The notes under the pieces were generated by a model that saw nothing but the letters and a program-made list of their open reading frames with translations, did not search any database and was not told the origin of the DNA. From NCBI RefSeq assembly GCF_033115175.1, contig NC_084850.1, positions 13,795,218 through 13,859,217 on the forward strand: a DNA stretch of 64,000 bases, in the 5' to 3' direction. Within the stretch, counting starts at the first letter, position 1. The number at the start of each line of letters is the position of its first letter. Positions 45,880-57,000 of the stretch are shown here, piece after piece. This stretch comes from Lepus europaeus. Its lineage: Eukaryota > Chordata > Mammalia > Lagomorpha > Leporidae. Made by a program: the position numbers and the translations under genes.

Positions 45880-47059
45880 TGATTAACATTAGTAAAGCTG
45901 ACAAACTGTTGAAATGGAAATGCTTTTGTTTTCCACTACAGAGGTAACACTTGGACAGGAAAACAGCAACCCAAAAGTAACATCGTCAGTTGTTTCTCCT
46001 GAGCACTCAGCCTGCTACCCAGACAGTAACAGATTTCTCCTTCCTACACAGGCATGCTCACACCACCTCTGCACAGAAACAGGTTAAGTAAGCATGCTTT
46101 CAGATGTTGGTAGGCCACTATGTGCTTCCCATTGCCCCAGTCAAGTGGAAAGTAGTGCAGCTATTAATTCATCACACTATGCAAACAACTACCAAACACC
46201 CTAAGACAACCATTGCAATGGGGCTTAATTTGCATGGTAGTTTGAATATTTTACATCAATTCAGACTGTACATGCATGTGTATGGAAATGTCTGCACACA
46301 TATTCCCATACCTTTCTGTTCTTTTCTGTTTTTTCAATCCTCTAAAACATTGTGGGGCTTTTTTTTTTTTTTTTGATATTTTGTGGACATTTCTAAATAT
46401 GCTACCAATTAAGAAAAAGAGTTTACATTAATAAACATCAGAAAATAGGCTTATGATTACAGAAAATATTTCATTTTGTACATTACTCTTTTTTTAAATA
46501 CACACAATAATGATGTGTGAACGTTGAATCCCCAATATCTAAAATAGCATTTCCAATGTCAAACATAAGTTTTTTAGGTAAAAATGATTTGAAGTTGAAA
46601 CAGGATCTCCAATATCCAAATAAACTATTTCTGTTAACAAATATAAGTCTTGAAAGGGGAAAAAAAAGATCAGAGAAGGCAGCTTCAAAATGCAGGAAAG
46701 GAACCAGAGGCGGGGATTAACTTCAATTTACTAATACTGGGAACTTCAACAGGTAAAATTTCATCTTTTAAGACTCTAGGACAAGTCCTTTGGAATTTTA
46801 AATAAATAAGCTGAAATTTTCTCATATGTTCTGCTCCAAGTACTGTACTAATGCCATAACTTGGCTTGCTGTTGGTCAAATACACCAACTAATCTTTTGA
46901 AATAAGCCGGCTTGTTATGAAGATACTCACCCTGTATTTGTCTTCATGACAATTGCAGCTAGACTGCTGGATCACTGAGATTCTTGTAAGACTTCTTCTC
47001 GTACATTCTGATAGTCTTTTCAAGTCTGGAGAAAGGTGCTTTCATTGAACATCTGAAGT
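45880..47059. other. Repeat-poor stretch
   Basis: No gene recognised. 45880-46300 is non-repetitive and could be conserved non-coding sequence. A T run lies at 46359-46374. Confidence 0.35.
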
Positions 47060-47610
47060 GGAGGAGTGGAGTACTAATTTTTATTCTAGGCTCTTGTCAT
47101 GAACAAATAGACGCATTCTTAGTGCTGACATACAAAAAGTAAATTTTATTTAAAAGATAAGAAAGCAAACACACAGACACGTGAGCATGAGTTGCCTCAC
47201 ACAGAAAGAGATCCATCATGAGTGGGCAGTGGGCCAGAGGTGAGAAAGGGGTGGTGGAAGGGAACTAGAGAGAGCACTTGAGCATGTCTTCAGTTGTGGT
47301 CTGCTTGGGGGGGGGGGACTGGGAGGGAGGACACATCCCATCACCTCCTCTTTTTGAGGTGGGGGTTATCTCTATAGACATGAAGCCACCTGGAAGTTTC
47401 ATCCTAGCTCCATAAATCCCACTTGGAGCTTAATATCCACATTTCCATGGCATCTTTCCTGCAGGTCCTGAATAAAACAGATGCATCCCAGGAAGGAGCA
47501 TTTAGGAGAATAGAATTGTATGTGGAGTAGGGAGGGGTGATTTGCAGATGCTTCCAGCTTAGCAAATCCTAAAGTAGCTACCCATCCAGCCTATATCATA
47601 TGGTGGGCTA
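47060..47610 (-). mobile_element. LTR-like segment, copy 2, minus strand
   Basis: Collinear with 43010-43570: 'tttttattctaggctcttgt', 'agtaaattttatttaaaaga', 'tcccacttggagcttaatat', 'aatcctaaagtagctaccca'. A 13-G run lies at about 47308-47320. Same orientation as copy 1. Confidence 0.5.
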
Positions 47611-47749
47611 GAAACGAGCAGGTGAGTTGAAAGTGGGGGAGAGGGTGGTGGAGTGGACAGGATGGGAAGGAGGCAGCAGCAGAAGGTGGCAGCAAGCCTG
47701 CAGATTTGGGTAACCATTTACTATTGATTTTCTTTTGTTTTTCAGATGC

Positions 47750-48644
47750 AATATTCAGGATTCATAAAAGTGTTTGTAACATCTGAATCTAAGAGCTGGT
47801 TCTGAGGAGGAGATGCAGTGCCTCTACTAGAACATATGAGAGATTTTGGCTGACACCAGCAGCACTCTGAAATAGATTTATTTTTCTAGAGAGCATGGAC
47901 TCCAACAACCATCTATTTCATCAAATCAAGGCCAGTCCCGTTGGGGCTCTTTAAAAGCACAATCCTTTCATTATATGAGAGGTCCTTAGGATTGAGATTG
48001 GCTACCTGTTGCAGAATTGCTGCCATGGAGTTCTTGTCTCTTTGACTGACACTATGAGCAAGCAGCTCAGGTTTCTTGTAGGACTTTAGGGCCAGTAAGT
48101 GAATCACCCTGACCCTATATGGCTGCTGGGAAACACTGACTGGGCAATGTGTCTTCTGAATCCTAGTAGCAGGACTATGGGGTTCACTTTTGCCCCTCGC
48201 ACTGTCTGCAATGGCTTGAGAGGCTTTCCGAATCCCCACTCTTTGTCCTATACACGATTCACCCATTTTGATAACTTTTGTGCTTCCTTTTTTGGCTTAT
48301 TCCTCTGTGTGGGTCATTCTTTCTTGTGTCATCTGATCCTGGTCTTTCGTGGCACACACTGTAATTTTATCTCGTATATACCCCGGGGCTATTCAGGTGG
48401 AAGGCTCCAGAGCTGGAAAATGTTGGGCAGGCAAAGCTGCCTGAGGGTTGTCTTTGTCCACATTTCACAAGTAGAAGTTGCAGGTATGCACTCATGGAGC
48501 TGGTCATTTTTGGGAATTCTGGCAAGTCCTTGGATTCTGGTAAGTCTTGAGTGCCTGGGGTACCATCTCAGCAAGTTTCACATGCAGCTGCACTACAATC
48601 CCTAGTACTGCTCTCATGTAGGCCCTCCACCCAGACACAGCCAT
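47750..48644 (-). pseudogene. ELL2 (pseudogene): Processed pseudogene of ELL2 (RNA polymerase II elongation factor), 5' half
   Basis: On the minus strand the translation follows ELL2 without introns. A start-equivalent ATG at 48644-48642 is followed by L-H-V-K-L-A-E and A-L-K-T-Y-Q-N. Then come I-P-K-N-D-Q-L-H-E (about 48515), a D-K-I-T-V-C-A-T segment (about 48365), and the open part 48266-47913 with I-R-K-A, R-V-I-H-L-L-A-L-K and L-L-Q-Q-V-A-N-L-N-like blocks. Remnants continue to about 47750 (C-S-S-R-G-T, Q-L-L-D-S). Breaks include frameshifts at about 48500 and 48385, an in-frame TAA at 48299-48297, and loss of frame after 47913. The C-terminal occludin-homology half and any poly(A) tail are absent. 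The functional protein belongs to the super elongation complex. This copy cannot encode it. ELL2 fits better than ELL. Confidence 0.88.
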
Positions 48645-48875
48645 CTTAAACTCCCCAGGGCACCAAGGCCTACCCAACTAGGCTCTAACCTCCACAGGAG
48701 CCTTTGCTACTGGGTCTCCTGCGGCCTCCACAAGAGCTACTTTTCCTGCCACTGACATACTGTCATACCCTGAGATTAACCAGAACTCAAGCTGCCACCG
48801 CCACCACCCACTCCACTCTCCCAAGATGAAACTTCTAACACCAGAGATTTCAAGGGCTGAAATTGTCCCTTACCT
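48645..48875 (-). other. Possible 5' UTR of the ELL2 retrocopy
   Basis: GC-richer than its surroundings, with CCACCGCCACCACC-type triplets near 48797-48810. It lies directly upstream of the start-equivalent codon, as expected for a copied 5' UTR. Inference only. Confidence 0.35.
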
Positions 48876-48879
48876 TCCA

Positions 48880-49720
48880 CCGTACACTGAAATAAACTTC
48901 AAAAAGAACGGAGATGTAAGGGTTGAAAAACTGAAACCACAGAGGTAGTAAAAGAAAACATTGGAAATGTTCCTTTAAAACCTGAATTTGGAGAAAGTCT
49001 AGCAACTCAAAATCGAGAAACAATAAAAGAAAACTCTGATAAACTTAACTACACAAGAATTGGAATTTTTACATTGCAACTGGTAAATACCATAAAAATT
49101 AATGATAAACGACAAACTTGGAAAAATCTGTGCAATTTATAGCAGGGACAAAGGGCTAAATTTCCTAGAACATAAAGAATTTTTAATAATGAAAAAAAGA
49201 CAAAAACAAGATAAATGGCCACAAGATATGAACAGTTAGTTAAAAGGCTATTAATTACAAATGACAGCCAACATAGGAGAAATATTTAAGTTATACTAAG
49301 AAAAATGTAAATTAAAACTACACCAGATGTCATTTTTACTTAAAAAAAGTCCAAAATTAAATATAGGCCTTGTCCTGACAATGCTTTGGGAAAACAAGCA
49401 GTATCACCCGTTTTTGGTGGGTGTATAAAATGGCAAAGTCACTATGGGAGAGAATCTAGAAATACCTGGCAAACTACATAAATACTTACCCTTTTATCTA
49501 CAAATCCTTCAGAAACTTACTGTAAAGGTATACCTCCACAAATATGTAACAAAATATATACCAGGCTATTCACAGAGAAACTTATTTTCATAATAATAAG
49601 TATTTCCTATGCACATGAGAATTTTGACTATGAAAAATCCACAAAAATAATTTTGTATCTGAATGATAACATGGAATACATCTGTAAGTTGACATAGCTA
49701 CTTCTGAATTCATATTTAAG
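48880..49720 (+). mobile_element. Ancient L1 ORF2 3' part, plus strand
   Basis: 'gataaacttaactacacaag', 'acttggaaaaatctgtgcaa', 'gctaaatttcctagaacata', 'actatgggagagaatctaga' and 'aaacttactgtaaaggtata' keep L1 ORF2 order. No open frame survives. Confidence 0.6.
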
Positions 49721-50635
49721 TAAAAAACCAGGTATATATGAATGTGTGGTAAAACTCTTTACCTTTATACACTTAGTTGTCTGAGGTATTTTGTGGCAGT
49801 AATGAAAAATTAGCTAATACAATTGAGGAAGGAAACAGATAAGATCCTTAAAGGATGCCTAGAGCACTCTTATAGAGAAAAAGGGACAAGGGAAAAATGG
49901 CAAGCACTCCCTAGAAAAACACTGCCAATAAACATATTGAGTTATCATATCATCATCATATATCACCTATCATTATAACCATCAATTTAATATGAAAGAA
50001 TTCCAGGTCAACAACAAGAAAAATTCAACGACATGAGAATTCTGAAACATGCAAGAATGAATAGAAGCTAAACACGAGCAGATAGCACGTAACAAACATG
50101 TGGAAGGAAAACAAAACTATCATAGAAATGAAAGCCAAATTGGAAGCAACACAAAGAGTTGACAAATAATGTTGAAAGCATTGTAAAGGGCATAGAAAAA
50201 AAGATTGAGAAATGCAAGCAGAAAGAAATTAAAATAAAGAAAACATTTAAGAAGTCAGAAATTTTAATATATGGCAGGCAGATACAAGCAAGGATATATA
50301 TATATATATATTTGAAAAAATAATTAAGGAAATCATTTAAATGAAACGGGCCTTGAATCGACATGTTAAACAGTTACACTCAGTTTAAGAATAAAAGACA
50401 AAGAATGAATAGCACTGAGGTATATTCTATTCAAATATATAGAAAAAGTGTAGATTAAAAATATAAAATAATATGAGTAGAAAATATTAGGGTGGTCTCA
50501 GACTTCTAAAAAGTCACATTTAATATGAAAAGACAGTGGAGCAATGGTTCTAAGGAGAGTGCAATTCACAAACTCTACATATAACGAAACTCTTTTAGCT
50601 ACAAAACTCAAGTATATGATTACCAGGAAATTTTT
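49721..50635. other. Unassigned purine-rich stretch with (TA)n
   Basis: No gene. (TA)n lies at about 50296-50311. May include further LINE remnants. Confidence 0.35.
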
Positions 50636-50985
50636 GTGATTCATTTATTTATTTGAAAGCCAGATTTACAGAGAAAGGAGGAGAGACAGAGAGACAGAGA
50701 GAAATCTTCCAGCCACTGGTTCACTCCCCAAATAGCCACAAAAGCAGAGGAAGCCAGGAGTCAGGAGTTTCATGCCAGTCTCCTATGTGGGTGGCAGGGG
50801 CTCCAAACATTTGAAGCATCTTGCTGCTTTTCCCAAGCCATTGGTAGGTTAGCTGAATCAGAAGAGGAGCAGCTGAGACATAAACCAGACATAAACCGGA
50901 GCCCATTATAGGATGGTGGTGTTGCTGGTTTCGGCTTTACCCACTATGCCACAATGCCATACCCCCTGCCCCCCCCCCCTTTAAA
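50636..50985 (-). mobile_element. C-type SINE, minus strand
   Basis: Tail 'ttcatttatttatttgaaag', 'ccactggttcactccccaaa', a small internal duplication ('acataaaccagacataaacc', about 50879-50898), and a head near 50960 followed by a C run (50969-50979). Confidence 0.82.
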
Positions 50986-51060
50986 GAAACAACTGAAAAT
51001 AATAACAAAAACAACAATAAAAACAGCTAACAGAAGGGACAAATTGAAAAAATGGTCAGG

Positions 51061-51689
51061 TTTTTTTTTTATTTTTTTTTATTTTGACAGGTAGAGTGGA
51101 TAGTGAGAGAGAGAGACAGAGAGAAAGGTCTTCCTTTTTTTTTTTTTTTTGATTTTAATGAATCCACTTCCTTTATTGCAGTAAGCTCTGTACAAAGCAG
51201 CAACTGCAATACTCCAGGTTAAAACATTAGAAAAGCATTTGTGACAGTTATGGTACAGTATTATCAAAATATTCCATTTCAAACTTAATAGGTAATCATC
51301 CACCAGAGCTCACATCTTTAAGTTATTTCCATAGTTTTAAAAAAGTCAGAAAGCATATAAAAAGAATGTAAAAGGAAACCTAAAATACAAACGAAATAAT
51401 GTAACAAATAAATATCTTCCTTTTTTGCTGTTGGTTCACCCTCCAATGGCCGCTGTGGCCGGCACATCGTGCTGATCCGAAGCCAGGAGCCAGGTGCTTC
51501 TCCTGGTCTCCCATGCGGGTGCAGGGCCCAAGCACTTGAGCCATCCTCCACTACCTTCCCGGGCCACAGCAGAGAGCTGGCCTGGAAGAGGGGCAACCGG
51601 GATAGAATCCGGCGCCCCAACCAGGACTAGAACCCGGTGTGCCAGCGCCGCAAGGCGTAGGATTAGCCTGTTAAGCCACGGCGCCGGCC
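51061..51689 (-). mobile_element. Young C-type SINE, minus strand, joined head-to-head to an L1 and itself interrupted
   Basis: Starts with poly(T) directly after the TSD 'gaaaaaatggtcagg' (51046-51060) and ends with its GC-rich head 'ggcgccggcc' at 51689, where L1 sequence begins at once. The matching TSD copy lies beyond the L1 (52390-52404), and none separates SINE and L1. A retrocopy sits inside it at 51141-51414. Confidence 0.88.
51141..51414 (-). pseudogene. Retrocopy of an mRNA 3' UTR inside the SINE
   Basis: TSD 'tcttcctttttt' at 51129-51140 and 51415-51426. Poly(T) at the left and AATAAA on the minus strand (complement 51172-51177) 20-odd bases from the tail mark it as a 5'-truncated copy of a polyadenylated transcript. 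It is all 3' UTR, with no coding frame. I could not name the source gene. Confidence 0.75.
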
Positions 51690-52389
51690 TGTGACCCTAT
51701 CGGAATAAGATCAAAGTCAGCGAACCCTAAAGGCTTCCATAGCCCTGGCAACTCATGACTAGAGCCTAGGGAGATTACTGATGCCATGAACAGGAGTGTC
51801 AAATTGTTAAGTCAGCAACAGGAGTCACTGTGTACTTACATCCCATGTGGGATCTGTCCTTAATGTGTTGTCTAATGTGCAGTGATGCTATAACTAGTAC
51901 TGAAACAGTATTTTTACACTTTGTGTTTCTGCGTGGGTACAAACTGATGAAATCTTTACTAATTATATACTGAATCGATCTTCTGTATATAAAGATAATT
52001 GGAAATGAAAAAAAAAAAACCTGGTGTTAATTGGAAATGGCATAGAAAATTAATTAATTTTTAAAAAAATATTATGTAGGATCTCTGCCTTTAATGGGCT
52101 GTACACTCTTATTTAATGCTATAACTAGTACTCCAACAGTATTTTTTTTTCACTTTGTGTTGCTATATGGGGGCAAACTGTTGAAATCGTTACCTAATAT
52201 ATACTATACTGATCTTCTGTATATAAAGAGAATTGAAAATGAATCATGATGTGATTGGAAGGGGAGAGGGAGCGGGAAAGGGGAGGGTTGTGGGTGGGAG
52301 GGAAGTTTTGGGAGGGGGAAGCCATTGTAACCCATAAGCTGTACTTTGGAAATTTATATTCATTAAATAAAAGTTTAATAAAAAAAAAA
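51690..52389 (+). mobile_element. L1 3' end with duplicated 3' UTR module, plus strand
   Basis: Starts at 'tgtgaccctatcggaataag' (canonical L1 3' UTR). It has a first module ending in an A run (52008-52019), an A/T-rich joint, a second module ('ctataactagtactccaaca', about 52120), the polypurine tract (about 52257-52320), then AATAAA and poly(A). Right TSD is 52390-52404. Confidence 0.88.
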
Positions 52390-52433
52390 GAAAAAATGGT
52401 CAGGATAATGTTAGGAAAAGAAGCACAGATTGG

Positions 52434-53012
52434 TGTCGGCTCACATGGGGCACCAAAATGTACAGAAAAGGTTACACAACAGAAGGGAGACAGAATACAA
52501 ACTCGCAGCTAGACCAAATTTATTCAGAGAATAAATCTGCAGAGGTCAACTAACTGCCAGCATGCTCACAGACCAAACACGTGGCAGAGGTCTGGACCCC
52601 AGCAGGCTGGGCCCTTTTATATCTTAGGTGGGCTGGGGTGGGGGTGGGGCAGTAGGAGGAGATGAACATCTCCATACTGGTTCTTCAGGTTTGGCCCACA
52701 GGCCTCCAAACCTGGGGGTGGCTGCAGGGGGTGGGGTGGGGAACATTACAGGGTGTGAGATGGAACTGGTCTCTTCAAAGAAGGCAGGAGTAACAAGAAC
52801 CTAAAAGGGCTGAGGCTTCTGTCTTTGTTCCATCAGTGCTGACTCTGAGTATAGATAAGGAGATGGGGCGCCAGTTTCATTCTGGCTACTTCCTGCTGAT
52901 ACAGGCATAGATGTGGGGCAAGGAGCTATACTCTGGATCAGTTTGTCTGAAGAAGAGCAGTCTTTTGTTGTTCTTGTATGATACTTGGGATATAGCAGTC
53001 ATTCGTTCTACA
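52434..53012 (-). mobile_element. ERV LTR (3' end of a provirus remnant), minus strand
   Basis: On the minus strand: TATA-type 'gatataaaagggcccagc' (about 52621-52604), AATAAA (complement at about 52530-52535), then a U5-like end '...ttggtgccccatgtgagccg' near 52440. The U5 end resembles class II rodent/lagomorph ERVs. The U3 start near 53012 ('tgtagaacga' on the minus strand after a short purine run) is a guess. Confidence 0.55.
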
Positions 53013-53071
53013 GTTTCTTCTGGAATAAGTTAATTATTCATGGCAGAAATAGGAGCACTATGATTATGAGG

Positions 53072-53613
53072 TCAAAAGGAGATATTAGAGACATTGCCCA
53101 TTGTGGAAAAGATGGCCAAAATGAGGGAGGACAAAGGGAAAACAGGAAAGCGAGAGACCTGTCTGTATGCCTGGTTGACAAAGAGAAAGAATACACCCAT
53201 TTTGTTTAGTGTGTATGTGCTGGCAAGGCGCTGTGAGGTGGAGTTAGTCTGGCCTGCTTCTAGTCCTAGGCTCCCTCGTTTCCTCCCTCTGCTTATGGAA
53301 ACCCTGGTTGCTGTCAGGGGGTTGGGCAAGGACTGAAACTGAGTTCTTCTAGCTGAGTAGGGGCAGAGCAGGGACCAGTGAGCAAGACAGCGTTCCAACA
53401 GAAGGTGACCTCTTGAGGGGGCTTTAGCACTAGCTCACAAAACCTGTCTCTATTTGAGATTTCATGTGCATGGCCATCTAGAATTTTATTACCTGGAGCA
53501 AATGAACCTAACAAACAGATTAAATACACAGGGTCTAAAACTTTAAGATGGAAACAAATGTAAAAATTATGGTGGCAGCAATATATGTAAATCTTATAAA
53601 TAAATGCTGACAT
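53072..53613 (-). pseudogene. ERV env-like remnant, minus strand
   Basis: Two overlapping open frames on the minus strand (53613-53314 and 53398-53072) lie just upstream of the LTR, where env is expected. The first has a Cys/Pro-rich stretch (L-T-G-P-C-S-A-P-T, then F-S-P-C-P-T-P at its end). The second has a basic R-G-R-K-R-G stretch and later a hydrophobic segment near its C-terminus. The frame change between them and the lack of a complete reading frame mean it is dead. Assignment to env is by position and general composition. Confidence 0.4.
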
Positions 53614-53639
53614 AGAAATAATATGGTTTACAAAATTGA

Positions 53640-54724
53640 TAAGGAAAGAATGTTAGCGTATAGATTGAATTCTTCATCTTTTATGGCTAGGAGTCAAAGT
53701 ATATCACTTATACCTGAAAAAATAAGAGGAAAATACTCTCTAGAAAGGCATAATCCTTAAGAGAAATAATGTAAGTAATTGAGGAGCACAGAGAAGGCAG
53801 GAGAGAGTAGGAAATAATGGAAACATTCTAAATATTTTTGCAATAGCAGGAAACATCACAAAGAAAGTGTCAAAGCAAATGACTAATGGTCATAGACACT
53901 TGCAATATATATCATAAATTCCTAATAAAGATCTTCTAAAAACTTGAGAGAAAAACATTAACAACTTAAGATAAAAATGGACAAGAATATGAAAGGAATA
54001 AAACAAATTCTGAATGTAGAAAAATTCATAGAAATGTAGAAAAATTCATTTTCTCTACAAATAAATTTAGGGGACAAAAAAAAAGGTTGGGAGGAACTTT
54101 TGTCAATTAAAAACTGAAACAATATGCTGACATTTTTAGGACCCTTAACTCAAACAAGCCATTAAAAAGACCCTTTTACAACCCTGGTGAGATTTCAAAT
54201 TGGATTGAGTATTAAATATTAAGGAGTCACTGTTAATTTCAGCAAGTATTATGACAATATTGTAGATTATGTTTTTGAAGGACTTATCTGTTGGAAAAAC
54301 ATACTGAATTATTGAGAAGTGAATTGATGTGATATCTGGGATTTGTTTTAAAATATTCCATAAAAATTTTAAGAAAGAAAAAGGATAGATGAACTCAGGA
54401 TATGTGTGTGGCTGTCCATTTTCATACAATTCTACATGTGTATATGGTAAGAATATTACTGTGTACATTCTAATGAGCAGTTTCTAAAAGTCCTATACAG
54501 TAGTACAATTATCTGTGTCAAGAGAATAGATAACTCAGAGATCTCAAAAAAAAATCTCAAAATTACTTCAGTTACCATTGACATTGAAATATAATTCCTT
54601 TTGCTTTATATTGACATTGTTTTAAAGCTGTTTTTTAAAAGGAGGCATATAAACACCTGTGTGACAGTTTTGTATCTTGAACTGACTGGATGATTCTGAA
54701 CTGAATGGTCAATTCAATTAAGCT
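53640..54724. other. Unassigned A/T-rich stretch
   Basis: No gene. 54190-54370 ('gatatctgggatttgtttta') resembles an old interspersed repeat I cannot name. Confidence 0.35.
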
Positions 54725-54733
54725 GACTAAATA

Positions 54734-55045
54734 GGGGCCAGAGTTGTGACACAGCCACTGCTTGGGATACTGTGGTTCCAGTCCTGGCTGCTCCATTTCA
54801 GATCCAACTCCCTGCTAATGCACCTGGTAAAGCAGTAGAAGATGGCCCAAGTATTCAGGCCCCTGCACCCACGTGGGAGACCTAGATGGAGTTCTTGGCT
54901 CTTGACTTTGACCTGGCCCATCCCTGGCTGTTGATGACCATTTGGGGAATGAATCAATGGACAGAAGATCTCTCTCCCTTTCCTCCATCCCACGATCACT
55001 TTGCCTTTCAAATAAACAAATAAGTCTTTTTATTAAAAAAAAACA
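54734..55045 (+). mobile_element. C-type SINE, plus strand, with TSD
   Basis: TSD 'gactaaata' at 54725-54733 and 55046-55054. Nearly full length. Confidence 0.9.
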
Positions 55046-55054
55046 GACTAAATA

Positions 55055-55257
55055 AGGACTTTGGCTAAAATATAATAATTATATTATAATTTTACTGATA
55101 AAATTATTGCTCATTTAGAGAAAGCACAAGAGTCTTACAAATGTTATGCTTAAAATCATAAGAAAAATAAGTCTATTATGGATCACAACCCAGATACCAG
55201 CCTCAGAGGGTAGAAAGGGAGATACACAAATGCTGCCATATATAAGTATACTTTTTC
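55055..55257. other. Unassigned spacer
   Basis: Nothing recognised. Confidence 0.35.
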
Positions 55258-55582
55258 AAAACATTTATTTATTAATTTGGAAAGGCACAGTGATTGAGAA
55301 AGAAAGGCAGGGGAGAGAGAGAGAGAGAGAGAGAGAGAGGTTTTTCCAAACACTGGTTTACCCCCTGCCCCTGCCCCTGCCACCGCACATGGCTGTAAGG
55401 CCTGGTCCTGGCTGAATATAGAGCCAGAATTTCATCCTATCTTCCATTAACACAAATCCTCAGGCCTTCTTCCTCTGCTTTCCCAGGATGATTAGCAAAG
55501 AGATCACAAACAGAGCAGCTAGGACTCCATTATGTGATGCCTGCATTGCAAGTGGCGGCTTTAGTCACTACATCTCAACGTG
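55258..55582 (-). mobile_element. C-type SINE, minus strand, with (AG)n
   Basis: Tail 'catttatttattaatttgga', (GA)n at 55315-55339, a short (CCCCTG)n run at about 55364-55380, and the head ending near 55580. Confidence 0.8.
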
Positions 55583-55980
55583 GGTTGTGCTGTATCTGGC
55601 TATTCTGAAACACCCTTTGTAGCACGTCATGCCCATGGCCTCATGCCCCCAATCCCCTGTCTCCTCATCCAAAACAGGGATTCTGCTCTGTTTACAAATT
55701 ATGCAATGGTGCTCATAATCCCTTCAAGCAAGCTGTTACCCATCTCAGGGTTATAAAGAATTTAGACAACAGAATATTTGAAAACAAAGGTACAAATCTT
55801 AACAGGCATTCCAGATGAGAGGAAGAAAATGTACAACTGATGATCAGATTTTCATTAAGAGAAGTGCTGTTTTTAAAAAATAATTATTAAAAATAACAGT
55901 ACATACTTACGGGCTACATTGTGACAATTCAATTGTGTATACAATGTGTATTAATCAAAACCCGGGTGTCATTTTCATCT
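55583..55980. other. Unassigned spacer
   Basis: No gene or confident repeat. Confidence 0.35.
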
Positions 55981-56320
55981 TTTTTTAGAAATTTATTTAT
56001 TTGAAAGACAGAGTTACAGAAAGGTAGAGCTGAGAGAGACAGAGAGAGCGAGAGAGGTCTTCCAACCGCTGATTCACTCACCAAATGACCACAACAGCCA
56101 GAGCTGAGCTGGTCTGAAACTAGGAACCAGGAGCTTCTAATGGGTTTCCCACATGGGTGCAAGGCCCTAAGGACTTGGGCCATCTTCTACTGCTTTCCCA
56201 GGCCACCATAGCAGAGAGCTGAATTAGAAGTGGAGCAGCCAGAACTCGAACCTATGCCCATATGGGATGCTGGTGCTGGAGGCCGCAGCTTTAACCCAGT
56301 GGGCCACAGCACCAGCTCTG
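55981..56320 (-). mobile_element. C-type SINE, minus strand
   Basis: Full-length layout: tail 'aaatttatttatttgaaaga', purine tract, conserved body, head 'gtgggccacagcaccagctc' at 56300-56319. Confidence 0.9.
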
Positions 56321-57000
56321 CTGTTTTTGTCTTAAGACATACTTATCTCCTTCTTCCTTCTCTTTTGCAATGCCTTTTACTATTATCGTGAATTCCTCTT
56401 TGGTTGGCAATCTTTCCCAATATTTGTTCTTTTGTTCTGGAATTTGCCTCCTAGGAAACTGGAGTCCGATATTTTCCTTCCCTACAGCTCACAGAAAAAA
56501 CCTGCTCTTCCATGTTGCATGAAGGATTTCACCTAACACTCTGACACACTCACAAACACACACACACACATTCAGCCAGCTCATGTGCACATGCGTGCAT
56601 GCATATTCAGTAAATACTTCAAATCACTGAGCTCCTTGGTCTAGTTCTTTTGGGCATGACTCAGATGCTACCTTGGCATGGCGTCCTCATTGACCAAGGG
56701 CCCCTTTCTTCCCCACAGAGCATGTGCTTGCTTGGCTTGGTGATGGGGAATAGATCTCACCTCCTCTTGTCCTAGACTTCTACCCCAGAAGGGTCACTCC
56801 CACATCTAATCACAGCCCAGAATCTCTCCCTGGCCCTGACCTTTAACTAGTTAGCATGTAGTTTTGATCCCAGATACCATAAAAACAGCACTGAGCCACT
56901 ATGAAGGCAAGTGCCACACTGTACTCACTAAACCTCTCTAGTCCATGTCAACATACATGCCCCATGAAAAATTTGGAATGAGTGGCCCACCTTTGGTCTC
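56321..57000 (+). repeat. Possible L2 LINE remnant, with (CA)n
   Basis: 'gcctcctaggaaactggagt', 'tgctaccttggcatggcgtc' and 'gccactatgaaggcaagtgc' have the look of the L2 3' region in sense. A (CA)n run lies at about 56548-56569. Weak. Confidence 0.3.

Noticed and set aside
48099-48605. 168-codon plus-strand frame
   Set aside because: It is antisense to the ELL2 pseudogene and has no recognisable domain.
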